Positions 27,197-36,024 of a stretch of 64,000 bases of DNA are shown in pieces. The DNA lies in assembly GCF_000710615.1 (NCBI RefSeq), contig NZ_JDTH01000001.1, forward strand, positions 124,001 through 188,000, in the 5' to 3' direction. Position 1 is the stretch's first letter, and the number at the start of each line of letters is the position of its first letter. Source of the stretch: Haladaptatus cibarius D43. GTDB taxonomy: Archaea; Halobacteriota; Halobacteria; Halobacteriales; Haladaptataceae. The position numbers and the translations under genes were made by a program. The notes below the pieces were generated by a model. It was given only the letters and a program-made list of their open reading frames with translations. It was not told the DNA's origin and did no database searches.

Positions 27197-28251
27197 TGAT
27201 TTTCTCCGTGTCCTACAGTCGCTGCTTCGATGGCCGACGCTTCCTGTCGTTCCTCGCTCGTAATCCGTAAGAATACTTCTTCGAGGTTCGGTTCCTGCGA
27301 GTCGAAAGACTGAACCGATAGCCCGGCACTTCGAAGTGTTTCGACGAGACTGTAGAACTCGTTTCCAACGACCTGTGCTTCGAAGCGATAATGGTCTGCT
27401 CGCTCTTCGAAGTTTTTCGCATCGAATTTTGTCCGGAGCGTTTCACGGACATCAGCATCTAATGGATCGTCGATTTCGACCTCGTACAACTGAGCGTCGA
27501 ACACACCGAGTAAGTTTTCGACCGTATCGTCTGCAATGACACGGCCGTCGTTCATGATAACGACACGGTCACACACCTCTTCGATGACATCCATGTCGTG
27601 ACTCGACAGCAAAATCGTTGTACCACTGTCCGTAACGAGATTTCGGAGTTCTTTGCGAAGTTCGAGCGAACTCTCCACGTCCAAACCCAACGTTGGTTCG
27701 TCGAGAAAAATCACGCTGGCATCCCGTGCGAGCGTACAGGCCAGCAATACCTTCTGTTTTTGACCGCGAGAGAGTTCTAAAACAGTTGTGTCGGCCTTCT
27801 CGGTAAGTCCGAACTGTTCGAGCAATTCCTCGCGTCGTTCCTGTTGTTCTTTTGGAGAGTGTCCCGCGAGCGCCGCAAAAAATCGCATATTTTCTCGAAC
27901 TGTTAGACGCCAATAGACGTTCCGGGCACCTTCTAGCATTGCACCTATCTGTTGGTAGGAAAGTTTCGGATTATCGTGGACGTCGATACCATGAACACGC
28001 GCATTCCCATCCGTCGGCAGTATCAGTCCAAGTAGTGATTTGATAGTTGTCGTCTTTCCAGCGCCATTCGGTCCAAGTAGGCCGACAGCGGTTCCGGGTT
28101 CGATGTCCAAATCCACTCCTTCTACAGCCGTCACCTTGTCGTCACCGCTACCATAGACTTTTCGTACATTATCTACCTCAACGGCTGGTATGCTATTCGC
28201 CGCGTTTGTAGAATCTACGCCATGCGACTCATGTTTAAGGTGACTATCCAT
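27193..28251 (-). CDS. ABC transporter ATPase of the lanthipeptide cluster
   Basis: 352 aa. Walker A is in LLGPNGAGKTTTIKS (about 60-74), the signature in LELSRGQKQKVLLACTL (LSRGQ), Walker B in VIFLDEPTLGLD, and the H-loop in LLSSHDMD. A regulatory C-terminal segment follows. No C39 peptidase domain is present in it or elsewhere in the window, so leader removal must use another protease. First gene of the cluster, preceded by GAGG 8 nt before its ATG. Confidence 0.93.
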   Translation of the reverse strand: MDSHLKHESHGVDSTNAANSIPAVEVDNVRKVYGSGDDKVTAVEGVDLDIEPGTAVGLLGPNGAGKTTTIKSLLGLILPTDGNARVHGIDVHDNPKLSYQQIGAMLEGARNVYWRLTVRENMRFFAALAGHSPKEQQERREELLEQFGLTEKADTTVLELSRGQKQKVLLACTLARDASVIFLDEPTLGLDVESSLELRKELRNLVTDSGTTILLSSHDMDVIEEVCDRVVIMNDGRVIADDTVENLLGVFDAQLYEVEIDDPLDADVRETLRTKFDAKNFEERADHYRFEAQVVGNEFYSLVETLRSAGLSVQSFDSQEPNLEEVFLRITSEERQEASAIEAATVGHGENQ

Positions 28252-28295
28252 TCAATTATCCTCTAATCATCAGGATACAAGAACCATTCGGTTTC

Positions 28296-28304
28296 TAATA
28301 TAAT
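28296..28304 (-). promoter_or_regulatory. Promoter (TATA) and Shine-Dalgarno of the cluster's first gene
   Basis: Minus-strand TTATATTAG lies about 45 bp before the ATPase ATG. The transcript would have a leader of about 20 nt holding TAGAGGATAATTGA before ATG, a Shine-Dalgarno not seen for the leaderless lanA. Confidence 0.5.
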
Positions 28305-28405
28305 CTACATAGACACCTCACGACAGTATCGAAGGATTTCGAACTGTAGTCCTTTACTTCCTATTCATCCCCTACTCCAGCTAAAACCGCCAGTGAATTT
28401 TCTGT

Positions 28406-28975
28406 TTACAACTCCGCTCGCCGAAACACACTCGGATAATCTTCTACAACACCATCCGAATCCACTGGCAATTCAGCAGTAAATCCACTCTCCAAACTCT
28501 CGTACCGGAACAGACCACCATCGGAGTCCACCGGTTCCAAACAGGTGTACTGTTGCTCGACTGCTTTCGCAGTCATCGCAGGTACGTCGAGATAGACGAC
28601 TGAAATCGTCTCACTCTCGCCGGATTCCCAATCCAGCCGCCGAATCGGAATCGTGTTCGTGAACGGCGTCACTGCAATATCTACATCACGGTATCCCGTG
28701 AGTTCCGGCGCAGGTTCTCCGTTTTTCGTCCAATTACCCTCAGCATCGTGTTCCAGTTCGATTCCGAAATTCTCGCTGAGAGTTTCGATTTCGACCTGCT
28801 GAACCATTCCCGATTCGTCACACTGCACGCGATAGCGAACCCGAAACGGCTCTTTGGCCTCTTCGCCTTCCGCGACTCCCACCACGACCCCGTCCGCGCG
28901 GACGGGATCGAACTCCACAGTGAGATGTTCGGTGCTGACGCCATCGACTAACTCCCAGACGATATGTCGTTTCAT
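28406..28975 (-). CDS. Putative glycolipid-binding protein (PF06475-like)
   Basis: 189 aa. Late signature DVDIAVTPFTNTIPIRRLDWESGES, then VVYLDVPAMTAKAVEQQYTC and DGVVEDYPSVFRRAEL, fit the putative glycolipid-binding family. The start is ATG 28975 (MKRHIVWELVDG). No signal peptide. Same strand as the lanthipeptide cluster but separated by 154 bp including the cluster promoter, so membership in the cluster is not implied. Confidence 0.78.
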   Translation of the reverse strand: MKRHIVWELVDGVSTEHLTVEFDPVRADGVVVGVAEGEEAKEPFRVRYRVQCDESGMVQQVEIETLSENFGIELEHDAEGNWTKNGEPAPELTGYRDVDIAVTPFTNTIPIRRLDWESGESETISVVYLDVPAMTAKAVEQQYTCLEPVDSDGGLFRYESLESGFTAELPVDSDGVVEDYPSVFRRAEL

Positions 28976-29076
28976 GGAAACTCCGACGAAGCACGACGTG
29001 ATGAATCCCACTATCCGAACTCCACTCCCCGAACCCCACAGGACTAAATCGTCGGGCGCGCCTACCATTGACAAGG

Positions 29077-29580
29077 ATGTTCGACAGAATCATGCAGAAG
29101 TTCGAGGGGAGTCCGAGTCAACAGCAGGTCATCCGACTGCTCCTCGAACGCGGCTTTTCGGTGAGCGACGAGGGGCGCGTCGTTTCGGGCGGTATCGAGA
29201 TTCCGAACACGCAAATCGCCCGCGAAATCGGGGTTGACCGCCGCGTCGTGGATTCGACCACGGACGCGATTCTGGCGGATGAGGAACTTCGTCGAATTTT
29301 CCAAAACATCTCCTCGATTCCGAGCCTGAGGGATTTGGCCCCCGTCCTCGATTTGTCGGTGCTGACCATCGAAGTCATCGACGCCGACGAACCGGGAATC
29401 GTCGCCACTGTTACGTCTCTGCTGGCCGACAACAACATCTCGATTCGCCAGACGATAAGCGAAGACCCGGAGTTCACGGACGACCCGCGCCTCTACCTCG
29501 TCACCGACGAAGACCTGCCGGGTGACGTGTTGAACGAACTGAAGAACCTCGATTTCGTCCGGCAGATTCAGTTGAGCTAA
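29077..29580 (+). CDS. HTH plus ACT-domain regulator of amino acid metabolism
   Basis: 167 aa. An N-terminal helix-turn-helix (about 17-66, with IPNTQIAREIGVDRRVVDSTTDAIL) is followed by an ACT domain (about 95-167, LTIEVIDADEPGIVATVTSLLADNNISIRQTIS) that should bind an amino acid. ATG 29077 is chosen over TTG 29068. It is probably a ligand-responsive transcription factor; the target is unknown. Confidence 0.85.
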   Translation: MFDRIMQKFEGSPSQQQVIRLLLERGFSVSDEGRVVSGGIEIPNTQIAREIGVDRRVVDSTTDAILADEELRRIFQNISSIPSLRDLAPVLDLSVLTIEVIDADEPGIVATVTSLLADNNISIRQTISEDPEFTDDPRLYLVTDEDLPGDVLNELKNLDFVRQIQLS

Positions 29581-29663
29581 TCGCGGATTTCGTGTCTCAA
29601 TTCGCTATTTTCATCTCCTCGAAATCCACGCCTTTTCGGTGTTCGACCCCGAACTTTGCGAAA

Positions 29664-30314
29664 ATGGGTGGCACAACGTACCGAACCGTAGCGGGGCACG
29701 GAGAAATCGCCTTCGAAGTTCGGGGTTCTGAGTTCATCGGCTACGTCGCGCCAGTCGAGAGCGTCGAAACGGCCGAATCGTTCGTAGAGCAAATCGAGGA
29801 ACGTCATCCCGATGCAACCCACAACGTGCCTGCGTATCGAGTTCGGGCCGGGAATGCCGAGGAAGCCGCTGTCGGGTTCCTCCGTGAATATTCCACCGAC
29901 GATGGAGAACCCTCCGGAAGTGCCGGAAAACCGATGTTAAACGTCCTCCAGCAACGTGAGGTGGAGAACGTGGCCGCCGTCGTCACGCGCTACTACGGCG
30001 GCACCAACCTCGGCGTCGGCGGTTTGGTTCGGGCGTACTCCCGCGCCGTCAAGGAGGCGGTTGACGTCGCCGAAATTGTGGAAGAACGGCCGCACGAACG
30101 ATTCGGAATTGCGGTCACCTACGACGATTCGGGAACCGTTCACGGAATTATCGAGAGCGAAGAGGTAGAGTTCGAGGCCGAGTACGGCGAAGACGTACAG
30201 TTTTCGGTTCGCGTGCCAATCGAAGAGACAGACGCTCTCTGTGACCGACTTCAAAGCGCAACCAGTGGTCGGGCCGAAATCGACGCCGATGTCGATTCGG
30301 ATGCGGACAACTGA
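29664..30314 (+). CDS. YigZ/IMPACT family protein
   Basis: 216 aa. The UPF0029 N-terminal domain has the signature DGEPSGSAGKPMLNVL and VAAVVTRYYGGTNLGVGGLVRAY. A C-terminal DUF1949-type domain (about 135-205) follows. IMPACT proteins modulate translation control in eukaryotes; the archaeal role is unclear. ATG 29664 matches the family start. Confidence 0.9.
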   Translation: MGGTTYRTVAGHGEIAFEVRGSEFIGYVAPVESVETAESFVEQIEERHPDATHNVPAYRVRAGNAEEAAVGFLREYSTDDGEPSGSAGKPMLNVLQQREVENVAAVVTRYYGGTNLGVGGLVRAYSRAVKEAVDVAEIVEERPHERFGIAVTYDDSGTVHGIIESEEVEFEAEYGEDVQFSVRVPIEETDALCDRLQSATSGRAEIDADVDSDADN

Positions 30315-30335
30315 TTCAACATCCCGGTAAAATTC

Positions 30336-31523
30336 TCAGAACACCGCCTGAACCCCGGAGAATACGCCGTAGCCGACACCCAGCGCGAGTGCGAGCGAAA
30401 GAATCCACGCAAGCACCGTGTATATCATTTTTTTCGCGCTGACGCCACCGTCGCTGGCCGCATATCCGCTTCCGATGATGGTGCTGACGATGATTTCGTT
30501 GAACGAGACGGGGATGCCGAAGAAGACGGCGGCCTGTGCGATGGCGAACGCCGGAATTAGCGCGGAAATCGACCGCCGTGGGCCGAGTGCCGAGTAGTCC
30601 TGTGCGAGCGCCTTTATCATCCGCGGAGCACCAGTCCACGACCCGATGAGGAGGCCGAGTCCACCACCGACGAGTACGGCCACCACGGGAATCGAGAACG
30701 GGTCTAGCAGTGGGAGGAGCGGCCCGATTGCGAGGCCGACCTGACTGCCACCTGCTGAAAACGCGACGAGTCCGCCAAGTGCCAGCAGGAATCGGCGCTG
30801 ACCGCGAGTCATGTCGATGACGAGTTCCCGTCTGAGTGCAACCCCGACCAATCCGGCGAGAGCGAGCGATACGAGGACGATTCCTGAATCGAATCCACCA
30901 ACCGTGGGAAACGAAACCGCCCCGGAGAGAGTTTCCGCAATCGACGCGCTCACTTCAGCAGGGCCGAGGAAGACGAAACCGATGTTAGCGACGATGAGCC
31001 CGACGACGCCCCCGAGAATCGGAATCGCAACTTTTTCCGGAACGTCCTCGTGTCGAAGCGTTCTGGCAGTTGTGTAGGCAATTCCCCCACCGACGAAGGG
31101 GGTGAGCACCCAAAGCGAGACGATTTGTTGATATTTCGCCCACGCTGGGGCACCGCCGAGCGCCAATCCGACCCCGACGATTGCCCCTGTGACCGTGAAC
31201 GCTGTTGCTATGGGGTAGCCGGTAAAGACACCGATTGCGACCAGTATCGCCGCCGTGAGCAGTCCTGTAGTCGCGGCGAGTGGCGACAGTTGGACACCGA
31301 GAATCAACTCCCGTCCAACCGCCTCCGAAACGTTTGCACCCTGCAGAGCCGCACCGAGAAAGCCGAGAATACCGACGAGGAATCCGGCGCGCATCACGGA
31401 AAGGGCGTTGGCTCCGACGGCAGGGGCGAACGGAGTCGAACCACTCGACCCTGCGCCGATGGCCCACGCCATAAACAGGCTCGCAAACCCGGCGATAATC
31501 AACGTCAGCAACCCGCCATCCAT
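30336..31523 (-). CDS. PiT-family permease (third copy)
   Basis: 395 aa, about 10 spans. It opens like the 13427 permease (MAWAIGAGSSGSTPFAPAVGANA) and shares FSAGGSQVGLAIGPLLPL and IPVSFNEIIVSTIIGSG with it, so the two are close paralogues. Expected to carry phosphate. It is convergent with yigZ, 21 bp apart. Confidence 0.83.
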   Translation of the reverse strand: MDGGLLTLIIAGFASLFMAWAIGAGSSGSTPFAPAVGANALSVMRAGFLVGILGFLGAALQGANVSEAVGRELILGVQLSPLAATTGLLTAAILVAIGVFTGYPIATAFTVTGAIVGVGLALGGAPAWAKYQQIVSLWVLTPFVGGGIAYTTARTLRHEDVPEKVAIPILGGVVGLIVANIGFVFLGPAEVSASIAETLSGAVSFPTVGGFDSGIVLVSLALAGLVGVALRRELVIDMTRGQRRFLLALGGLVAFSAGGSQVGLAIGPLLPLLDPFSIPVVAVLVGGGLGLLIGSWTGAPRMIKALAQDYSALGPRRSISALIPAFAIAQAAVFFGIPVSFNEIIVSTIIGSGYAASDGGVSAKKMIYTVLAWILSLALALGVGYGVFSGVQAVF

Positions 31524-31581
31524 GTCTGGCCAGTATACCCCCGCACGTCAATAGTGTACCGACTCAAAAATGTGTGATATT

Positions 31582-32271
31582 TTATGTCGTGTCGGCTCGC
31601 GGGCCGTCGCCCCGCTTCGGGGCTTCGACGCCTTCTGCGGCCTCGACGGTTTCCGTTTCTTTTTCGACATCGACGTGCCAGCGGTCGATTTCGTCCTCGT
31701 AAGAGGTGAGCAGGTTCGAAACCCGGTCTTTGAGTTCGTCGTCGTTGACGTTCACCTCGAAGATGAAGCCTTCGTCGCCGTTTTCCATCCGACTCGTCTG
31801 TTGGATGTTCGCGCTGACGAGGTCGTTGTCGAAGTAGTAGGGCGCGAGTTGCGTCATCACTCGCTGGTACACCGTATCTTCGACTTTTCGAATCGCCTTC
31901 CTGCTCGCCGAGTCCGCGGCGCGGGCGACGTAGTTCACCGAGTCCTGCCACCTGTCCATCGCGCCTTCGGTGTCGTCGTCCTCTAATTTTTCGTACGATT
32001 CAGTCAGTTTTTCTCCCGCTGTCCGGAGGTCATCGTCCGGCGATTCACCCGCCTGTTCGCCCCTTCCTTCAGCGACGTGCGCTTGCTCGGCTGTTTTCTC
32101 GGAAACGTCCTCGCCGAGTCGCTCGTGCGATTTCGGCCGCCACTCGTCCCACTCTTCGAATGCTGCGCCAGAGACGTCTGCGTCACGAAGGGCCTGCGTG
32201 ATTCGCTCGCCGTGCTCGACGATGTCTCCCCAGCTACCGCGGAGTTTGAAGCCAGAGATACTCTCTTCCAT
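31582..32271 (-). CDS. Haloarchaeal protein, DUF5828-like
   Basis: 229 aa, acidic, mostly helical. It begins MEESISGFKLRGSWGDIVEHGERIT. A linker AEGRGEQAGESPDDDL is followed by a coiled region and VYQRVMTQLAPYYFDNDLVSANIQQTSR. The family number is from memory; function unknown. Further upstream ATGs exist (32319, 32349); 32271 is chosen for family-like start. Confidence 0.65.
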   Translation of the reverse strand: MEESISGFKLRGSWGDIVEHGERITQALRDADVSGAAFEEWDEWRPKSHERLGEDVSEKTAEQAHVAEGRGEQAGESPDDDLRTAGEKLTESYEKLEDDDTEGAMDRWQDSVNYVARAADSASRKAIRKVEDTVYQRVMTQLAPYYFDNDLVSANIQQTSRMENGDEGFIFEVNVNDDELKDRVSNLLTSYEDEIDRWHVDVEKETETVEAAEGVEAPKRGDGPRADTT

Positions 32272-32379
32272 TCGGTCGATGGGTGGTATGTCACGCAGGG
32301 TTTTATCTCTTGCCGCCATCCGGCCGTGAATGACCGTTTCGCAGTCCAAAATGAGGATTTGACGAATCTAGTCGATGGA

Positions 32380-32604
32380 TTATTTGTCTCGAACGATTCC
32401 GTATGTGAGTCGCTCCGCGAACGAGTTCAGCCCGTTTTTCACTCTGCCGAGAATTTCCGTATGCCTGCTGACCGCTCGCATCTCCGACTCGGAAACTTCG
32501 ATTCGCTCGTCGCCGTAGATGTCGCGCTCGTTTTCGTCCGAGGCGGCGTCCACGACGGACGACAGGCCGCATCTGCCACACGCTTCCGTTCGTTTTCCAC
32601 CCAT
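32380..32604 (-). CDS. Small protein with CxxC knuckle
   Basis: 74 aa starting MGGKRTEACGRCGLSS. The single CGRCG knuckle could bind zinc as a dimer or with other ligands. The rest is charged (ENERDIYGDERIEVSESEM, HTEILGRVKNGLNSFAERL). It fits exactly between two same-strand genes. No known family is recognised. Confidence 0.55.
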   Translation of the reverse strand: MGGKRTEACGRCGLSSVVDAASDENERDIYGDERIEVSESEMRAVSRHTEILGRVKNGLNSFAERLTYGIVRDK

Positions 32605-32629
32605 GAATCTCGATACGGATTCCGGCGTG

Positions 32630-33394
32630 TTATGTGTTATCCCTGTTCTGTTTCCCTTCGTTTTCGTCTCTCTTTCGCGCTCGTTTTCGCAGAATCGACC
32701 TGTAGTAGACTCCGTCTGCGTCCACTTTTGCGACTCGCCACGGCGTCCCGACCGTCACGTCTCGTAGTCTCTCCGGCGAAAAGAGGACGAAATGGAGATT
32801 TCGCCCGACTTCACGCTCGCCGTCCCGGACGTATTCGACGTGAAACGTCCGGTGTGCCACACCACGTCGCGGGTCGGGTCGGTAGCCGAAAAATCTCTCG
32901 GAGTCGAGCTTCGTGGGGTCGTAGTTGTCTACGATTGTGACGCCGTCCTCGTCCGTGATTCGAGCGAGGTCGGAGAGAAAGTCGCGCGCGCCAGCGAGCG
33001 ACTGTGTCAGCCCGATTTGGGTTCCGTTGACGAGCGCCGACTGGAATCCGTCCCGCGGGAACTCCAATTCGAGCATATCCATCATGCGGGCGTCTTCGAC
33101 GCCGCGTTCCGTGGCGGCCTCGACCGCCCCCGGACTGACGTCGATTGCGACGACTTCGCCCGATTTTTGCAGAAATTCGGCGTACTGGCCGGAACCGCAA
33201 CCGACATCCACGATGGGAGAGTCGAGCGCGTTGAGACGGCTTTTCCACTCGTCGCTCCACTCCGCGCTCGGCGTGAAGTAGTTTTCGCGGATATGACTGT
33301 CTTGGCTGTCCGCACCATCTCGGTATCGGCAGTCGCCGCGCAATCCCCCTCGTTGGTAGTCGAGTATGGCTTTGCCAAGTGGGTCTGCACTCAT
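32630..33394 (-). CDS. Class I SAM-dependent methyltransferase
   Basis: 254 aa. Motif I is IVDVGCGSGQYAEFL (about 61-75), with Asp at VVAIDVSPGA and motif MMDMLELEFPRDGFQSALVNGTQIGL. It then has DNYDPTKLDSERFFGYRPDP. The substrate is unknown. ATG 33394 is preferred over the adjacent GTG 33397. Arg/Lys-rich C-terminus (RKRARKRDENEGKQNR) is unusual for a halophile. Confidence 0.85.
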   Translation of the reverse strand: MSADPLGKAILDYQRGGLRGDCRYRDGADSQDSHIRENYFTPSAEWSDEWKSRLNALDSPIVDVGCGSGQYAEFLQKSGEVVAIDVSPGAVEAATERGVEDARMMDMLELEFPRDGFQSALVNGTQIGLTQSLAGARDFLSDLARITDEDGVTIVDNYDPTKLDSERFFGYRPDPRRGVAHRTFHVEYVRDGEREVGRNLHFVLFSPERLRDVTVGTPWRVAKVDADGVYYRSILRKRARKRDENEGKQNRDNT

Positions 33395-33499
33395 CACAGT
33401 GTGTCACACACCATCATTTATAATAACAATATAATGATCCTCGGTACCGACGCACGTCCCAACAGTGGATATTTATCGTTTCCGACCAACGGACTGAGC

Positions 33500-34123
33500 A
33501 TGGATGGCGGTATCGAGTCACACGACTCGGCTCGACGGGACGATTCCGAGACACGAGAGGAACCCGACGTTCCCGACTGGGACGACGAATACGTGGACAG
33601 GGTAAGCGACCGACTGTTCGTCAACTACGATTTGAAGAAATCCCATTCGGTTCACGGCCAGCAGTTCACGCTCTACGGCCAACTGCTGATGGAGAATCGG
33701 AAACATTTCTTCCACGAGTCGCTCAACTACGCCAATCACGCCTCGGTCGAACATCTGTTCGTCCGCCGAACCGATTCGGTTCGAATTTCTGACCTCGAAA
33801 CGCTCGGCGAGTTCGGCCACGAACTCGCCGACGAGTGGATAGACGCGGACGAAGAGCATTTCGGCACGGACTTCACTTTCGTCGTAATCGTGCCCGAAAT
33901 TCCGGACGACGTTCGAGAGTTCGTCTCGGGATTCCGCGACCGGACACTGCTCAAGTACGGCTACTACGGTCGCTACGAAATCAATCTCGTCGTCGTCGCT
34001 CCCGAAAGAGAGGACATCGTCGCCAGCGCGAACGCCGACGTGAGTCAGGCGTTCGTGCTCTGGCAACGAATCGAACCGCAAAAATCCGGACTGCTGTCGC
34101 GCGTCGTGCGCCGATTCAGGTAA
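33500..34123 (+). CDS. Haloarchaeal hypothetical protein
   Basis: 207 aa, acidic at the N-terminus. Characteristic parts are VNYDLKKSHSVHGQQFTLYGQLLMENRKHFFHESLNYANH (in pieces) and TFVVIVPEIPDDVREFVSGF, LKYGYYGRYEINLVVVAP. No domain or transmembrane segment is recognised. ATG 33500; the upstream open frame is antisense to the methyltransferase gene. Confidence 0.75.
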   Translation: MDGGIESHDSARRDDSETREEPDVPDWDDEYVDRVSDRLFVNYDLKKSHSVHGQQFTLYGQLLMENRKHFFHESLNYANHASVEHLFVRRTDSVRISDLETLGEFGHELADEWIDADEEHFGTDFTFVVIVPEIPDDVREFVSGFRDRTLLKYGYYGRYEINLVVVAPEREDIVASANADVSQAFVLWQRIEPQKSGLLSRVVRRFR

Positions 34124-34145
34124 AGTTTAGAACGCCATTTCTCTT

Positions 34146-35906
34146 TCAGTCGTCGGACTCACCTCCGTCCGTGACTGGCGTTCCGGGGCGCTCTTGTCGG
34201 ACTGCAGAAATATTCTTGTACCCCTTCCAGACGAGCGAGAGCGCCAGTCCGATGAGCGTGAGCGCGATTCCTATCTGCAATCCTGCGGAAACCATGGTTC
34301 CGACGGTGGCACCGCCGTCACCCCAGTTACCCTGCACGAACTTCAGTATCAAGTTCTGGTAGAGGGCGAGATAGAGCAGACCACAAATCGTGACGACCGT
34401 CATCAGCACCATCGGCACCCCGGTGCTGATGAGTTGCTTGTTCTTGCTCCAGTTGGCCAACCAGACCGTCGCCGTCAGGAGCGCGAGTGCGGCAAGCAGT
34501 TGGTTCGCGCCGCCGAACAGCGGCCAGAGGTCGGACCACGTTCCGGTTGCGACGAGTCCGTACGCGATGGCACACTGGAATCCGGCGTTGACGTACCGGT
34601 TCGCCCCGACGCTTTGAACGGTCGTTTCCGGCGTGCCGACGATTTCTTCGAACATGTATCGACCGAGGCGAAGCGCCGTGTCGGTGGAGGTGAGCAGGAA
34701 ACTCACCATCACGAGCGCCATGAACGGTTCGCCGTAACTCTGTGGCAGGCCGAAACTGGTGAGCATGATGCCGCCGCCCTGTGCGAAGTTCGGCAGTGCT
34801 TGGCCGACACCGCCGCCCTCCACGGTAATGCCGACCAGTGCGACGGTCGAGAGCGCGAGAACCGCGAGGAGTCCTTCACCGAGCATGCCACCGTAGCCGA
34901 TGACTCGGGCGTCGGATTCGCGGTTGAGTTGCTTCGCCGTCGTTCCCGACGACACCAGCGAGTGGAACCCGCTGATGGTACCACACGCGATGGTGATGAA
35001 CAGCACCGGGAACAGCGGTTGCCCGGTCACACCCATGAATCCGCTGTAGGCGTCGAGACTGACGGTGAGCGGTTGAGTCGGCGTAATCGCACCGATACCC
35101 ATCGTGCTTCCGAGCGTCCCGACGATAATCGCAAGAAGCGCGCCGCCGACCCCTGCGTACAGCAGGAACGACGACAGATAGTCACGCGGTTGCAGAAGCG
35201 TCCAAACCGGGAGGACGCTCGCGATGAACGCATACACGAGAATAATCGGAACCCACGTCGTCGCGGCGAGTTGAATCGGGTACTGTATCCCGACGTAGAC
35301 GCTGGCGAACACACCTGTGACGAACACGACAGTTCCCGGAATGAACGGTAAGTCGAGTTGGTACAGATACACCCCGAAAATCATCGCGAGGGCGATGTAC
35401 AGGATGCTCGCCGTCGCGGCACTCGGATACGCCTCGAAGACCACGCCGACGACGAACGCGAACACGCCGACGACGAGAATGATGGTCAAGAACGCGAACC
35501 ACAACAGCATGTTCTTCCCGCCTTCCCCGACGTATTCGCCGATGATGTACCCGATTGACTTCCCTTCGTGTCGGAGACTGCTCGATAGCGAAATGAAGTC
35601 GTGAACCGCGCCCATCAGTGGATTGCCGATGGCAATCCACAGCAGGGCAGGCACCCATCCCCAGATGACGCCTGCCGTAATCGGGCCGACGATGGGTGCG
35701 CCGCCCGCGATGCTCGAATAGTGGTGTCCTAACAATACTGGTTTCTTCGCCGGAACGTACTCCTGGCCGTCTTCGTACTTATGTGCTGGTGTATCACGAC
35801 TGTCGTCCAAATCGACGAACCGCGCGAGATAGCGCGAATAGCCGACGTATCCGACAGTAAAAAGCACGAGAACGGCGAGTACTAGCCATATGATTGCGGT
35901 CGCCAT
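34146..35906 (-). CDS. cstA: Carbon starvation protein CstA
   Basis: 586 aa with about 16 spans. The conserved CstA region LGHHYSSIAGGAPIVGPITAG lies near residues 59-79, with HDFISLSSSLRHEGKS following and the second-half motif SGFHSLVSSGTTAKQL. CstA proteins import pyruvate or peptides. ATG 35906 (MATAIIWLV) is preferred to ATG 35921. Confidence 0.94.
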   Translation of the reverse strand: MATAIIWLVLAVLVLFTVGYVGYSRYLARFVDLDDSRDTPAHKYEDGQEYVPAKKPVLLGHHYSSIAGGAPIVGPITAGVIWGWVPALLWIAIGNPLMGAVHDFISLSSSLRHEGKSIGYIIGEYVGEGGKNMLLWFAFLTIILVVGVFAFVVGVVFEAYPSAATASILYIALAMIFGVYLYQLDLPFIPGTVVFVTGVFASVYVGIQYPIQLAATTWVPIILVYAFIASVLPVWTLLQPRDYLSSFLLYAGVGGALLAIIVGTLGSTMGIGAITPTQPLTVSLDAYSGFMGVTGQPLFPVLFITIACGTISGFHSLVSSGTTAKQLNRESDARVIGYGGMLGEGLLAVLALSTVALVGITVEGGGVGQALPNFAQGGGIMLTSFGLPQSYGEPFMALVMVSFLLTSTDTALRLGRYMFEEIVGTPETTVQSVGANRYVNAGFQCAIAYGLVATGTWSDLWPLFGGANQLLAALALLTATVWLANWSKNKQLISTGVPMVLMTVVTICGLLYLALYQNLILKFVQGNWGDGGATVGTMVSAGLQIGIALTLIGLALSLVWKGYKNISAVRQERPGTPVTDGGESDD

Positions 35907-36024
35907 GGTATTATGCCTCATGGCTCAAAATATGACGAACGATAATAAGTGTTATTTTAGCTCTTCGCAGTATGATGCGTTTGACTTGCCGCTTTCTGTG
36001 ACAATGTCCCCTTTCATTCAACAG

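Noticed and set aside
29592-29663. 24-codon upstream extension of the YigZ-like gene
   Set aside because: Ser/Phe-rich and absent from the family; ATG 29664 gives the conserved start.
32077-32940. 287-aa plus-strand ORF
   Set aside because: Antisense shadow of the 31582 and 32630 genes; Arg-rich and basic, unlike the proteome.
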